NCBI GenBank assembly: GCA_003233075.1
Contig: QIKQ01000225.1
Location: 1-26,440 of the forward strand
Length of the DNA stretch: 26,440 nucleotides
From: Gammaproteobacteria bacterium
GTDB taxonomy: Bacteria > Pseudomonadota > Gammaproteobacteria > SZUA-21
Direction: 5' to 3'
A program made the translations under genes and the position numbers. The notes under the pieces were generated by a model, which was not told the DNA's origin, did no database searches, and worked only from the letters and a program-made list of their open reading frames with translations. Positions 1-8,251 of this stretch are shown here, piece after piece (position 1 is the stretch's first letter; each line of letters starts with the position of its first letter).

Positions 1-1
1 T

Positions 2-85
2 ATTGACTATGCCAAAGTCAATGGCGACCAAAAAATAATATTAATGCTCAATAATAAATACAAAGACTTGCAAGATCCTTGGTAG
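2..85 (+). CDS. C-terminal tail of an unidentified protein (cut by window edge)
   Basis: An open frame enters from the left edge and runs 27 codons to a TAG at 83-85, reading IDYAKVNGDQKIILMLNN and ending KYKDLQDPW. The mix of charged and aliphatic residues looks like real protein, but this is too little to assign a family. It could also be a chance open frame, because the rest lies outside the window. Confidence 0.35.
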   Translation: MDYAKVNGDQKIILMLNNKYKDLQDPW

Positions 86-798
86 CGGGTCTGACCAGAG
101 GATATTGCGTATATATAGCATATCTAGTTATTTTTAAGTATCTAACTGCGGAACTACATCAGAAAGTTATAGATTAAAATACTGCGTTAGTATTCTCGGG
201 TCGTAAATCATGGTAGTAGCCAGCTAAAAATAATAATAGCAGCATATGATAGTATAAACATAGTACTGGTGCTAATAATGATGGCCATAAAACTAAGTTT
301 ATTCCATGTCATCTTTATTTTCCTGAAACCATACAAAATATTCAATCTTTCCTTTTATTACTAACTATACTCAAGTTAAAATTTTACCTACTGCTTAAGC
401 ACAATTGCACCAAAAATATAAATAATTTATTTGAAACGGCAACTATATGGAAAAACCCATCGGCAAGTTACGAGAAGAATATTAGAAAAACTCCACGTAC
501 AACTCATGGCAGAATCTTAGCCTAGCTCTTAAAGTACTATAAAACAGGCATCTATTCAACTAAACAACCCAAACTTGCCGATTAACGTCGACACCTAAAA
601 ATGACTTAGCGAATAAAGCAGACTATCAAAGCAGGCAATTAGCTGCTTACTCTAAATCAAGAAATAAGATGGAAAATTACTAGCTAACGAGCCTGGTGTG
701 AATCATCAGCAGACTATTTTCACATCGACTGTTGCCCGGTTCTTCAGATCAAGGGTGAGCTTCAATTCAAGTATGCTATTCCAGACCAACCTTTAATC
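86..798. other. Gene-free AT-rich stretch
   Basis: No convincing open frame, RNA gene or terminator is seen on either strand. The stretch holds one copy of an 18 bp sequence (482-499) that recurs at 12130-12147. Around 480-560 the minus strand reads a short open tail ending YVEFF-stop. This may be the decayed end of an old gene, but I cannot name it. Confidence 0.5.
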
Positions 799-801
799 AG
801 C

Positions 802-824
802 TACCACCCGCAGAACGGGTGGTA
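802..824. repeat. Right-end hairpin of the IS200-type element
   Basis: A perfect 9 bp stem (TACCACCCG with CGGGTGGTA) surrounds a CAGAA loop, just past the 3' end of the transposase pseudogene. IS200/IS605 elements use such subterminal hairpins as TnpA recognition sites. Confidence 0.75.
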
Positions 825-846
825 TGATGAAAACCCCCAGAGGGGC

Positions 847-1283
847 CTATGAAAAACCTTCTAATCGCATTTTCTCTTGTCGTTTCTCTTCTGCCTCTTG
901 ATTTCGACTGTAGTTTCGAATGACTGCTTCATCAAATCCGACCGTACTTACACAATATCCTCGCGCCCAAAATTACGACCGGTAAAATTCCTTTTCACTT
1001 GCAAATAGTCCCTAAATATTCGGATGGCTGATTTCCCTTTCAAGAATCCTACGGTATTTGCGACACTGTACTTTGGTGGCATCGTTAATAACATATGGAT
1101 ATGATCTCGCATCGCATAACCTTCAACTAATTCCACGCCAGTCTGACGACATAATTATCGTAATATTTTACCGATATCTTTCCGAAGAGTTCCATAAACC
1201 GATTTCCGACGATATTTTGGAACAAATACTATATGATATCTGTAATAATGTTTAACGTGAGCTTGGCTTTGCCACTCTCTCAT
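847..1283 (-). pseudogene. tnpA: IS200-family transposase TnpA, nonsense plus frameshift
   Basis: Read from the ATG at 1283-1281, the product begins MREWQSQAHVKHYYRYHIVF and continues VPKYRRKSVYG, a typical IS200 TnpA start. An in-frame TAA follows ILR where homologues carry an amino acid, then the frame continues LCRQTGVELVEG. It keeps the HUH-type motif as HIH (RDHIHMLL), followed by PPKYSVANTVGFLKGKSA. Near 969 one base is missing: the expected NFWARGYCVSTVG becomes NFGREDIV-stop. Restoring one T brings back that sequence and the segment IRNYSRNQEAEEKR, which holds the probable catalytic tyrosine, and the frame closes at the TAG at 849-847. The repaired length would be 145 aa, the family's usual size. 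A 62 aa frame at 948-1136 is only a piece of this gene. Both lesions make an active product unlikely. Confidence 0.88.
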
Positions 1284-1289
1284 CTTGGC

Positions 1290-1320
1290 CTCCTTAATGA
1301 ACTTGCCGGTTCTAAAGGAG
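1290..1320 (-). promoter_or_regulatory. Stem sequestering the tnpA ribosome binding site
   Basis: On the minus strand CTCCTT (1320-1315) pairs with AAGGAG (1295-1290), and inside it GAAC pairs with GTTC across a six-base loop. The AAGGAGG so trapped is the Shine-Dalgarno of the ATG at 1283. Translational repression by a 5' stem is known for IS200 transposase. The pairing is seen directly; the repression is inferred from that family. Confidence 0.6.
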
Positions 1321-1367
1321 ACTATTTTCCACTAAGCACGCCGTGATGGCAGAGCCTTTTTGAGTCT

Positions 1368-1384
1368 CACCGCCGGAGGCGGTG
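1368..1384. repeat. Left-end hairpin of the IS200-type element
   Basis: A perfect 7 bp GC-rich stem (CACCGCC with GGCGGTG) with a GGA loop lies upstream of the transposase start. It matches the expected left-end hairpin of an IS200/IS605 element. Confidence 0.7.
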
Positions 1385-1561
1385 GTTTACCTAAATTGAA
1401 TTATTTGGTTTATTATATTACTTCCAGTAGGCCAATAATCGGCCACAATAGACCATGAAGCTTTTAGCTTAAATGAAACCTTAGGAGAATAATATTTATC
1501 GGGAATAATAATTTATATGGCAACTATATAAATGTATTTACAATGCTAAATACGGAGGCCA

Positions 1562-2557
1562 ATGCAAAGGAACAGAATTATGTTAGAAAGCGATACGTCA
1601 CACAAACAGGAACTAGAAGACACTTACAAAGAGATTTGCTCAGCTACTGATAAAAATAGAGCGGAAATCTATCAGCGATTTAGTGATATTTCACGGAAAA
1701 ATTACAATAATCTAGGCCGCTTTTTGAAGTCGATAAAGCTAAACAATGATGCATGCATATTTGAAATCTATGAGGCCTTGTCTGAAGAGTGTGATGTGTT
1801 TGCGGAGCTGTTCGACTCTGAGTTAGAGCGGTTGTTAATTTTGGCTCAAAATGAACCAAATAATAGATATATTTATACTGCAATTGATGCCTACTCGTTT
1901 ATTTCTGATAGTAATAACAAATATTTAGTAAACCAAATATTACAGAAGTTTAAATCATCATCAAATTCGCAACATGCTCAAATTCGTAGAATCTCAGTCT
2001 GGATGCTAGGAGAATTTAGTGATGAAACCGATAACGATATAATAAATATACTCAGCAATAAATTATCCTACGATCCAGATTGGCAAGTAAGATTTATGGC
2101 ATCAGAGTGTTTGAAAGACATTGACTCTAATAATTTAAAATACAAATTGTCAATGAAAGACAAATTTAGGGTCTTTTTATCGGGCGGCAATGCTTATGAC
2201 TACACTGGTTCATCTTGGAATGAAAGCACTGACATTAATGTCAACCCGGTATTAAACTTGTTTTATTACTTCTTGGTTTTTAGTGGCCTTCTTATAGGCG
2301 TTATTCTCTATTTACTATTTGATTTACCTGGAAAAATGGTTTGGCCTGCCGCAGTAGGATTCACGTTAACACTTCTATTACCTTATACCTTTGCATTAAT
2401 AAGACGAAGAACTTTTAAACTAGCCTGGAAAGAGGTGATCTGTTATTCCGCAGCATTTGATAATAATCCAGAAAGAATGCAAAAAAAAATATTTGTTATT
2501 TGGATTAGCCTAATTATTCTTGTAGATTTAATCGCTGCTTATGAATTGTTATTATAG
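1562..2557 (+). CDS. HEAT-like repeat protein with three C-terminal membrane helices
   Basis: The family is not recognised. Residues 1-200 are soluble and helical. Roughly residues 100-190 look like two HEAT-type units, notably IRRISVWMLGEF and WQVRFMASECLKDI. Three hydrophobic segments follow at about 231-253, 260-280 and 310-331, the last ending almost at the C-terminus. There is no signal peptide, so the helical part probably faces the cytoplasm and acts as a membrane-tethered scaffold or binding platform (inference). The first ATG has a GGAGG only 3 bases upstream; the ATG at 1580 has AAAGGA 8 bases upstream and may be the true start. The gene stands alone, with over 170 bp of AT-rich sequence before it and no clear terminator after it. 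Confidence 0.75.
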   Translation: MQRNRIMLESDTSHKQELEDTYKEICSATDKNRAEIYQRFSDISRKNYNNLGRFLKSIKLNNDACIFEIYEALSEECDVFAELFDSELERLLILAQNEPNNRYIYTAIDAYSFISDSNNKYLVNQILQKFKSSSNSQHAQIRRISVWMLGEFSDETDNDIINILSNKLSYDPDWQVRFMASECLKDIDSNNLKYKLSMKDKFRVFLSGGNAYDYTGSSWNESTDINVNPVLNLFYYFLVFSGLLIGVILYLLFDLPGKMVWPAAVGFTLTLLLPYTFALIRRRTFKLAWKEVICYSAAFDNNPERMQKKIFVIWISLIILVDLIAAYELLL

Positions 2558-3036
2558 CTAGAAAATATGGAGTATTCTGCATTACCGGATGAACTAGAGT
2601 GAGCATCCAACATCATTGTTTCCCCTGTGTCCGTCTTTGAAACTGTAGGTCAGAGCAAACTTACCAGTAACCTTCCTTTCTATAAATCTAATTAGCCTCA
2701 CTTTTTTATTTATACCAACTATTGCGAAATCTCTGCTATAAAAAGGTTTACAGACAGAATGCCGCTCTTAACATAATCTCAAATATTAGATAATTCTTAC
2801 TTAAAGCAAACATCGAAGGTCAAGTAACGGATTCGAAAAAAAGTTAGTCGCCAAGATTTCAACACGGCAGGCATTGGCAGTTAGTGACAATTCATTATTT
2901 GAGTCGAAATATTATTTCTAAGAAATATGTTTTTACCATCGAAAACCGACTTTTAAACTGCCATTTTTTATCGTAATCGAATAGAAATACTATCAATACT
3001 AGGTTGTTACTTGGTCCGGCCCCACCTCCATTGCCA
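2558..3036. other. Gene-free stretch between convergent genes
   Basis: This lies between the 3' ends of the HEAT-like gene and soeC. No believable frame, hairpin terminator or repeat was seen. A minus-strand open frame of 69 codons overlapping the soeC end has no supporting features. Confidence 0.5.
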
Positions 3037-4017
3037 CTAAATAGTTTGATAGTACAAATTCTGCGGATGATTAGCTTGTGCAAAGAAAAACCAACGCTCC
3101 GCAATCAGCCCAATATATTGCACAACGAAGGCAAATATGAGGATGCCACTACTTGAGTAAGTTACTCCGACCCATAGTAATATTAATGGCAATGGAAAGA
3201 CTAACGTGAGAAATATCCATTTCATGTTTTTGATAAATATTTGGCTTTGATTGTGAAAAAAATCTCTGGTATTCACTGAGCCGGCCATGAAACCCATGGC
3301 TTTTTGTTTGATTTTCGTATGCCGAATACCGATTGCTGTTTGAATTGTAGACTTAAATTTTATTCTCGCATTTCGATACAAGGACGCAATTCGAGTTAAC
3401 ATTGCTGCAAAGGTAATAATTGCCGCCCACACTGCATAAAATTGAGTGAGTTCAGGCGCAGCATAACTTGAAAATGTAGTTGCGAGTACAAAACCTGAGG
3501 CAACGCCTAATAGAGTGTAATTAATCACAGTCAATGGACTAGCCCATTCTTGTAAAAATTTAATACAAGCGTAAATCATACCTGTGCAAATAAACAAAGC
3601 AAATGACGCTAACGTTGCCATAACACCTATTACCAGCGATAATTGTAGATTCGAGCCACTGGCACTTTGATAAACTGATAGATCCCACCAGCTAAAATAA
3701 GTTAGAATCGCGTAAATACCAACTAACCCCATAAAAAGAGGTAATACGATTACTTCTCTCGACAACCATGAGGTTCGCCATCGTGCTGCTGAACGCCAGG
3801 CGCGCTCTGGCCTACCTAAATGAAAGAAGGATGCGATTAAACCTCCGACTAAAAATACCAACGCAATCATACTGCCTACCCCGTAAAAACTCGCACTTGT
3901 TTCAAATGGTAGTATATTGAGTGCCGAATAAGCATGGCCGGTATACATTGCCAAAAACATTCCTTGGCCAACGCCAATTAAAGTTGTTAAAAATATAACA
4001 CTAAATGCAGGATTCAT
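3037..4017 (-). CDS. soeC: Sulfite dehydrogenase membrane anchor SoeC (DmsC/NrfD-like)
   Basis: The 326 aa product is almost entirely hydrophobic, with about eight transmembrane helices, and carries the DmsC-type segment FFHLGRPERAWRSAARWRTS after the second helix. In SoeABC this subunit anchors the two cytoplasmic subunits to the inner membrane and passes electrons from the iron-sulfur clusters to the quinone pool. The start is ATG at 4017, preceded by GAGAG. It lies 71 bp after soeB on the same strand, the last gene of a three-gene operon in the order A-B-C. Its length matches SoeC proteins of sulfur oxidizers. A DMSO or polysulfide reductase anchor would look similar; the assignment rests mainly on the whole operon. 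Confidence 0.85.
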   Translation of the reverse strand: MNPAFSVIFLTTLIGVGQGMFLAMYTGHAYSALNILPFETSASFYGVGSMIALVFLVGGLIASFFHLGRPERAWRSAARWRTSWLSREVIVLPLFMGLVGIYAILTYFSWWDLSVYQSASGSNLQLSLVIGVMATLASFALFICTGMIYACIKFLQEWASPLTVINYTLLGVASGFVLATTFSSYAAPELTQFYAVWAAIITFAAMLTRIASLYRNARIKFKSTIQTAIGIRHTKIKQKAMGFMAGSVNTRDFFHNQSQIFIKNMKWIFLTLVFPLPLILLWVGVTYSSSGILIFAFVVQYIGLIAERWFFFAQANHPQNLYYQTI

Positions 4018-4088
4018 TTCTTAACTCTCTTTTAATAAATTAGTCGACTCTTTGCCTACTCGTAATTAATTATTTTTTGGAACAAAAA

Positions 4089-4820
4089 CTACCAAGAAGT
4101 ACTATCGTCTAAGGTTGGTTCATCCACTGGCGCTCTTGGTTTTCTTTGTTCTTTGTTGAGTGGATTATCAGCCCGTTGCAACTCATCTTCGTGTATAGGT
4201 TTTCGAATTTTTCGTCTCGGCAAATAATGATTTGCAGGCTTTGTGCCCCACTCTGGCATCAATGCATAACCACCCTCTTCGCGTATCGCGACTGAAACGA
4301 CAGATTCTGGATCATGAACATCACCAAATAAACGAGCGCTAGTAGGGCAAGCCAATACACATGCAGGTTTACGTTCGGATTCAGGTAGACTTTCATCGTA
4401 GAGTCGATCGACACACAAGGTACACTTTTTCATAACCTTTTGTTGCTCATCGATTTCACGTGCTCCGTAAGGACAAGCCCAAGAACAATATCGACAACCG
4501 ATACACTTATCGAAATCCACAAGTACAATACCATCCTCAAGCCGTTTATAACTTGCTCCAGTAGGACATACTGGAACACAGGGCGGATCTTCACAATGCA
4601 AACAACTCTTAGGGAAATGGACAGTTTCAGTTTTTGGATATTCCCCTATCTCAAAAGACTGCACTCGATTAAAAAAAGTTCCAGTAGGATCTTTTTCATA
4701 CGGGTTTTCGTCTGTTAAATAACCAGCAGAGCCTGATGTATTCCATTCCTTACAACTCGTGACACATGCATGACAACCCACACATACATTTAAGTCAATT
4801 ACTAAGGCTAATTGTGTCAT
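4089..4820 (-). CDS. soeB: Sulfite dehydrogenase iron-sulfur subunit SoeB
   Basis: This is a 243 aa cytoplasmic protein of the DmsB/PsrB type that relays electrons from the molybdenum subunit to the membrane anchor. Sixteen cysteines in four groups can be placed: C13/16/19/23 (CVGCHACVTSC), C73/76/81/85 (CLHCEDPPCVPVC), C106/109/112/116 (CIGCRYCSWAC) and C133/136/154/158, enough for four [4Fe-4S] clusters. No signal peptide is present. The ATG overlaps the soeA stop by four bases (ATGA), and a GGGAG lies 7 bases upstream inside soeA, so the two genes are translationally coupled. The charged C-terminal tail with LDDSTSW is beyond the cluster domain. Confidence 0.92.
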   Translation of the reverse strand: MTQLALVIDLNVCVGCHACVTSCKEWNTSGSAGYLTDENPYEKDPTGTFFNRVQSFEIGEYPKTETVHFPKSCLHCEDPPCVPVCPTGASYKRLEDGIVLVDFDKCIGCRYCSWACPYGAREIDEQQKVMKKCTLCVDRLYDESLPESERKPACVLACPTSARLFGDVHDPESVVSVAIREEGGYALMPEWGTKPANHYLPRRKIRKPIHEDELQRADNPLNKEQRKPRAPVDEPTLDDSTSW

Positions 4821-7744
4821 TCGCCTGCTCCCTTATCTGATTTTTCGGGTGAATCTTTAGTAAACAAACCAGCGAAATAACCTATACACTTTTTGATATT
4901 GCCTGTGCCAGGTAATGCGGGCATTGGTTTAAATTGTGGCCAGCTTGATTTTTCTTCTTCCGGATCCGCAGGGTATATTTTTACTCTAACGTCATACCAT
5001 CCTGCCTGACCAGTGACCGGGTCCGAGTTTGAAATATTCTCACCCAACTCATGATTAGGTAGTTGTTCAGCAATTAAATGATTTAGCAGAAAACCTTTTT
5101 CAGATTCATTCGCATCACCACTTAAACGCCACGCCCCTTTCGACTTACCGATTGCATTCCAGGTCCACACTGTGCCAGGTTCTACTGCCTCAGAGTAGCG
5201 ACATAGGCAACGCACTTTGCCGTGCATCGATTCCACCCACATCCAACCTTCATCTTCAACGCCTTTTGCTTGAGCGGTTTTCGGGTTGACATAAAGATAG
5301 TTATAAGTATGAATTTGTCTTAACCAAGCATTTTGAGAATCCCAAGAGTGATACATTGCCATTGGACGTTGAGTCACTGCATTCAAAGGAAATTCTTGCT
5401 TGTCTGTAAGCTGGGTTTCTAATGGCTCATAGTAAAATGGTAGAGGATCAAAATACTGTTCAATTCGCTTACGTAATTTCTCAGGCGGTTGCCGACCTTC
5501 GGTTTTACCTTGAGCTGCCAACTTAAATTTTTGTAAAACTTCAGAATAAAGATGAATATTAATTGGTTCTGCGTATCGAAGTAAGCGATGCTCCTGCGCC
5601 CAATTTAAGTAACCACGATTCCAATTACGCATATATTGAAACGACTTCGGCATTTCGTATTGATATACACAATTATTTTTTTCATACATTTCCCATTGAT
5701 TGGGGTTTGGCTCGCCTTTCATAAATTCTTCACCATCGGCGCCACGCCAACCGGCAAGAAAACCAATGCCAGAACCGGGTTCGGTCTCATAGTTAACAAT
5801 AAAATCTGGATAATCATTAAATTTTCGTGATCCGTCATCATTGGTGAAAGCCGGCAATTTCAAACGGGAAGCTAATTCAATTAATACTTCTTGAAACGGT
5901 TTACACTCTCCCTTCGGTGGCATCACGGGAATTCGCACCGAATCCACAGGCCCCTCAAATTCGGAGATCGGTCTATCTAACATGCTCATCACATCATGAC
6001 GCTCAAGATAAGTAGTATCTGGTAGTACTAAATCAGCATAAGCAACCATTTCTGACTGAAAGGCATCGCAGACAATAATAAAAGGTATTTTATAGTTACC
6101 TTGCTCATCTTTATCATTTAGCATCTTTCGAACTTCGCTCGTATTCATACTTGAATTCCAAGCCATGTTTGCCATGAAAATAAGTAAAGTATCGATAGGA
6201 TAAGGATCTTGACGCCATGCATTGGTAATAACATTGTGCATTAAGCCATGCGCAGCTAATGGATACTCCCAAGAAAACGCTTTATCAATTCGAATCGGCT
6301 CGCCATTATCGTCAACAAACAAATCTTCTGGGCTAGCTGGCCAACCCAAGGGCATGCCGTTCAATGGCGTATTGACTTTAACGTCGTCTTCCGACTTGGG
6401 CGGTTTAGCACAAGGTGGAATTGGTCGAGGAAAAGGTGCTTTGTGTCGAAAACCACCAGGTCGATCGATAGTGCCAAGCACTGTCATTAATATAGAGAGC
6501 GCGCGAATGCTGTGAAATCCGTTAGAATGTGCCGCTAAGCCACGCATAGCATGAAATGCGACTGGATTACCGGTGACTGTATCATGATCCTTACCCCAAA
6601 CATCAGTCCAAGCGATCGGTAATTCAATTTTTTCATCCCTCGCAGTTATGCCCATTTCATACGCTAATCGTTTAATAGTCTCAACGGAAATACCTGTCAC
6701 CTCAGCTGCCCAATCAGGCGAGTAACTTTCGACTCGCTCCTTTAGCAATTGAAAAGCGGGTTTCACTAATCGGCCATCGGCCATGGTAAATTCGCCTAGT
6801 AAATACGGGTCTGCATTCTCTTCTCGTGCCGCAACTGCTTTATCGTTTTTTATATCCCACCAAACTTTATCTTGTGGGTCAAAGCAATCTGGGTCACGCG
6901 GGATATCAGTACGAACAAACAAGCCTTCGTCATCGCTCGCCTGATCTGTGCTAACTAATTCAGCGGCATTGGTATATTGGACTAAAAAATCTCGATCGTA
7001 GAGTCCCGTTTTAATTAACTCATGAATTAATGCTAAAATTAATGCACCATCAGTTCCTGGTTTAATTGGCACCCACTCATCAGCAATCGCAGAATAACCA
7101 GTGCGAATTGGATTTATCGTAATAAATCTACCACCTTGACGCTTAAATTTTGCTAATTCTATTTTTAGTGGATTAGAATGATGGTCCTCGGCTGTACCAA
7201 TCATAATAAATAATTTGGCGCGCTCTAAATCCGGCCCTCCAAATTCCCAGAATGAGCCTCCTATGGTATAAATCATTCCAGCTGCCATGTTAACTGAACA
7301 AAAACCGCCATGAGCAGCATAATTGGGCGTACCAAATTGCTTGGCAAACATGCCTGTCAATGCCTGCATTTGATCACGACCAGTAAATAAAGCGAATTTT
7401 TTCGGATCAGTCGCCCTAATATGCTTAAGGCGCTCTTCCATTATCTCAAAAGTTTCTGACCAAGAAATAACTTCGAATTCAGCATCACCTCGATCAGCGC
7501 CTTCTTTTCTGCGTAATGGCTTAGTCAGGCGAGCAGGCGAATACTGTTTCATTATTCCTGACGCACCCTTCGCACAGATCACTCCATTATTGAGTGGGTG
7601 ATCTGGATTGCCCTCGATATAACGAACTTCACCATCACGCAAAGTAACGCGAATACCACAACGGCAAGCACACATATAACAGGTCGTATTTTTAACTTCG
7701 ATACACCCTTTGGGTGCCTTTAACGGGTCATGGACCACAGCCAT
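4817..7744 (-). CDS. soeA: Sulfite dehydrogenase molybdopterin subunit SoeA
   Basis: A 975 aa complex-iron-sulfur molybdoenzyme catalytic subunit, predicted to oxidize sulfite to sulfate in the cytoplasm. Counted from the ATG at 7744, an N-terminal [4Fe-4S] site is C22-x2-C25-x3-C29-x27-C57 (TTCYMCACRCG and GVICAKG). A cysteine at about 149 (HGGFCSVN) is the likely molybdenum ligand by position. There is no twin-arginine signal, unlike periplasmic DMSO, thiosulfate and polysulfide reductases, which favours SoeA. The longer frame starts with TTG at 7750, but AAGGA sits 7 bases before the ATG at 7744, so I chose that. It is first in the operon with soeB and soeC. A 97-codon frame antisense at 6222-6515 is a shadow. 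A related sulfur or arsenic oxidoreductase is possible but less likely. Confidence 0.88.
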   Translation of the reverse strand: MAVVHDPLKAPKGCIEVKNTTCYMCACRCGIRVTLRDGEVRYIEGNPDHPLNNGVICAKGASGIMKQYSPARLTKPLRRKEGADRGDAEFEVISWSETFEIMEERLKHIRATDPKKFALFTGRDQMQALTGMFAKQFGTPNYAAHGGFCSVNMAAGMIYTIGGSFWEFGGPDLERAKLFIMIGTAEDHHSNPLKIELAKFKRQGGRFITINPIRTGYSAIADEWVPIKPGTDGALILALIHELIKTGLYDRDFLVQYTNAAELVSTDQASDDEGLFVRTDIPRDPDCFDPQDKVWWDIKNDKAVAAREENADPYLLGEFTMADGRLVKPAFQLLKERVESYSPDWAAEVTGISVETIKRLAYEMGITARDEKIELPIAWTDVWGKDHDTVTGNPVAFHAMRGLAAHSNGFHSIRALSILMTVLGTIDRPGGFRHKAPFPRPIPPCAKPPKSEDDVKVNTPLNGMPLGWPASPEDLFVDDNGEPIRIDKAFSWEYPLAAHGLMHNVITNAWRQDPYPIDTLLIFMANMAWNSSMNTSEVRKMLNDKDEQGNYKIPFIIVCDAFQSEMVAYADLVLPDTTYLERHDVMSMLDRPISEFEGPVDSVRIPVMPPKGECKPFQEVLIELASRLKLPAFTNDDGSRKFNDYPDFIVNYETEPGSGIGFLAGWRGADGEEFMKGEPNPNQWEMYEKNNCVYQYEMPKSFQYMRNWNRGYLNWAQEHRLLRYAEPINIHLYSEVLQKFKLAAQGKTEGRQPPEKLRKRIEQYFDPLPFYYEPLETQLTDKQEFPLNAVTQRPMAMYHSWDSQNAWLRQIHTYNYLYVNPKTAQAKGVEDEGWMWVESMHGKVRCLCRYSEAVEPGTVWTWNAIGKSKGAWRLSGDANESEKGFLLNHLIAEQLPNHELGENISNSDPVTGQAGWYDVRVKIYPADPEEEKSSWPQFKPMPALPGTGNIKKCIGYFAGLFTKDSPEKSDKGAGE

Positions 7745-8251
7745 AGCCAAATCCTTATAAACATAATTGAAACGCGATTATACATGTGAAGTAGATTTTT
7801 GACGAATATAGTGTCAATTAAAATATTTATTCGAGTATAAACAAGCTTATCTAAAGTTCAACAAACCCCAGCAATCAAGTATTTTTATGCCAAAGCTTTA
7901 AGCCTAGTATTTGATATTCAGATACATTTTTTTGATTTTTTAAAAAGATTACTATTTCGTAATTTCTAGCCAATTAAAAGAAAAAATCACACTAATGATA
8001 ATTTCAGGACTAAGCTTTTTAGTTTTAAGCTAAAACAAATAAATAAGCCTTATTTTAAAAATGGCCTAATAATACAAATTTAAACCTAATAACATAGCAA
8101 AACGTCGACTACTTCTAACTTTTAGTCAACAAATCAATCATTTGCAGTAATTTGAATTCAGAAAAACTATATCTGATCGATATGTTTAAAGATTAAGTAG
8201 TCTTGCTTACTTAATGCACGAATCGGTGTTCAGAAAAAAAAGGCGTTTTTG
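7745..8251. other. Divergent intergenic region, soeA / HD-GYP gene
   Basis: About 500 bp of very AT-rich sequence separates the divergent soeABC operon and HD-GYP gene and must hold both promoters. I cannot place -35/-10 boxes with confidence. Two inverted repeats stand out: GTTTTA-AGC-TAAAAC near 8020-8036, and the 8 bp hairpin at 8192-8215 in the HD-GYP leader. Confidence 0.5.
8192..8215. promoter_or_regulatory. Inverted repeat in the HD-GYP gene leader
   Basis: ATTAAGTA and TACTTAAT are perfect 8 bp arms around GTCTTGCT, ending 36 bases before the start codon. This could be an operator or mRNA hairpin. AT-rich arms of this size do occur by chance. Confidence 0.3.

Larger units (their letters stand above)
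799..1390 (-). mobile_element. Degenerate IS200/IS605-type insertion sequence
   Basis: A broken single-stranded-DNA transposase gene (847-1283) is flanked by subterminal hairpins at 802-824 and 1368-1384, the arrangement of IS200/IS605-family elements. These carry hairpin ends instead of terminal inverted repeats and make no target duplication. A stem at 1290-1320 buries the transposase Shine-Dalgarno. Exact ends cannot be fixed from sequence alone; the limits given just enclose the two hairpins. No TnpB gene is present, which fits the IS200 subgroup. Confidence 0.8.

Noticed and set aside
6222..6515. 97-codon plus-strand frame inside soeA
   Set aside because: It is antisense to a well-supported gene, has no Shine-Dalgarno or domain, and arises from soeA codon usage.
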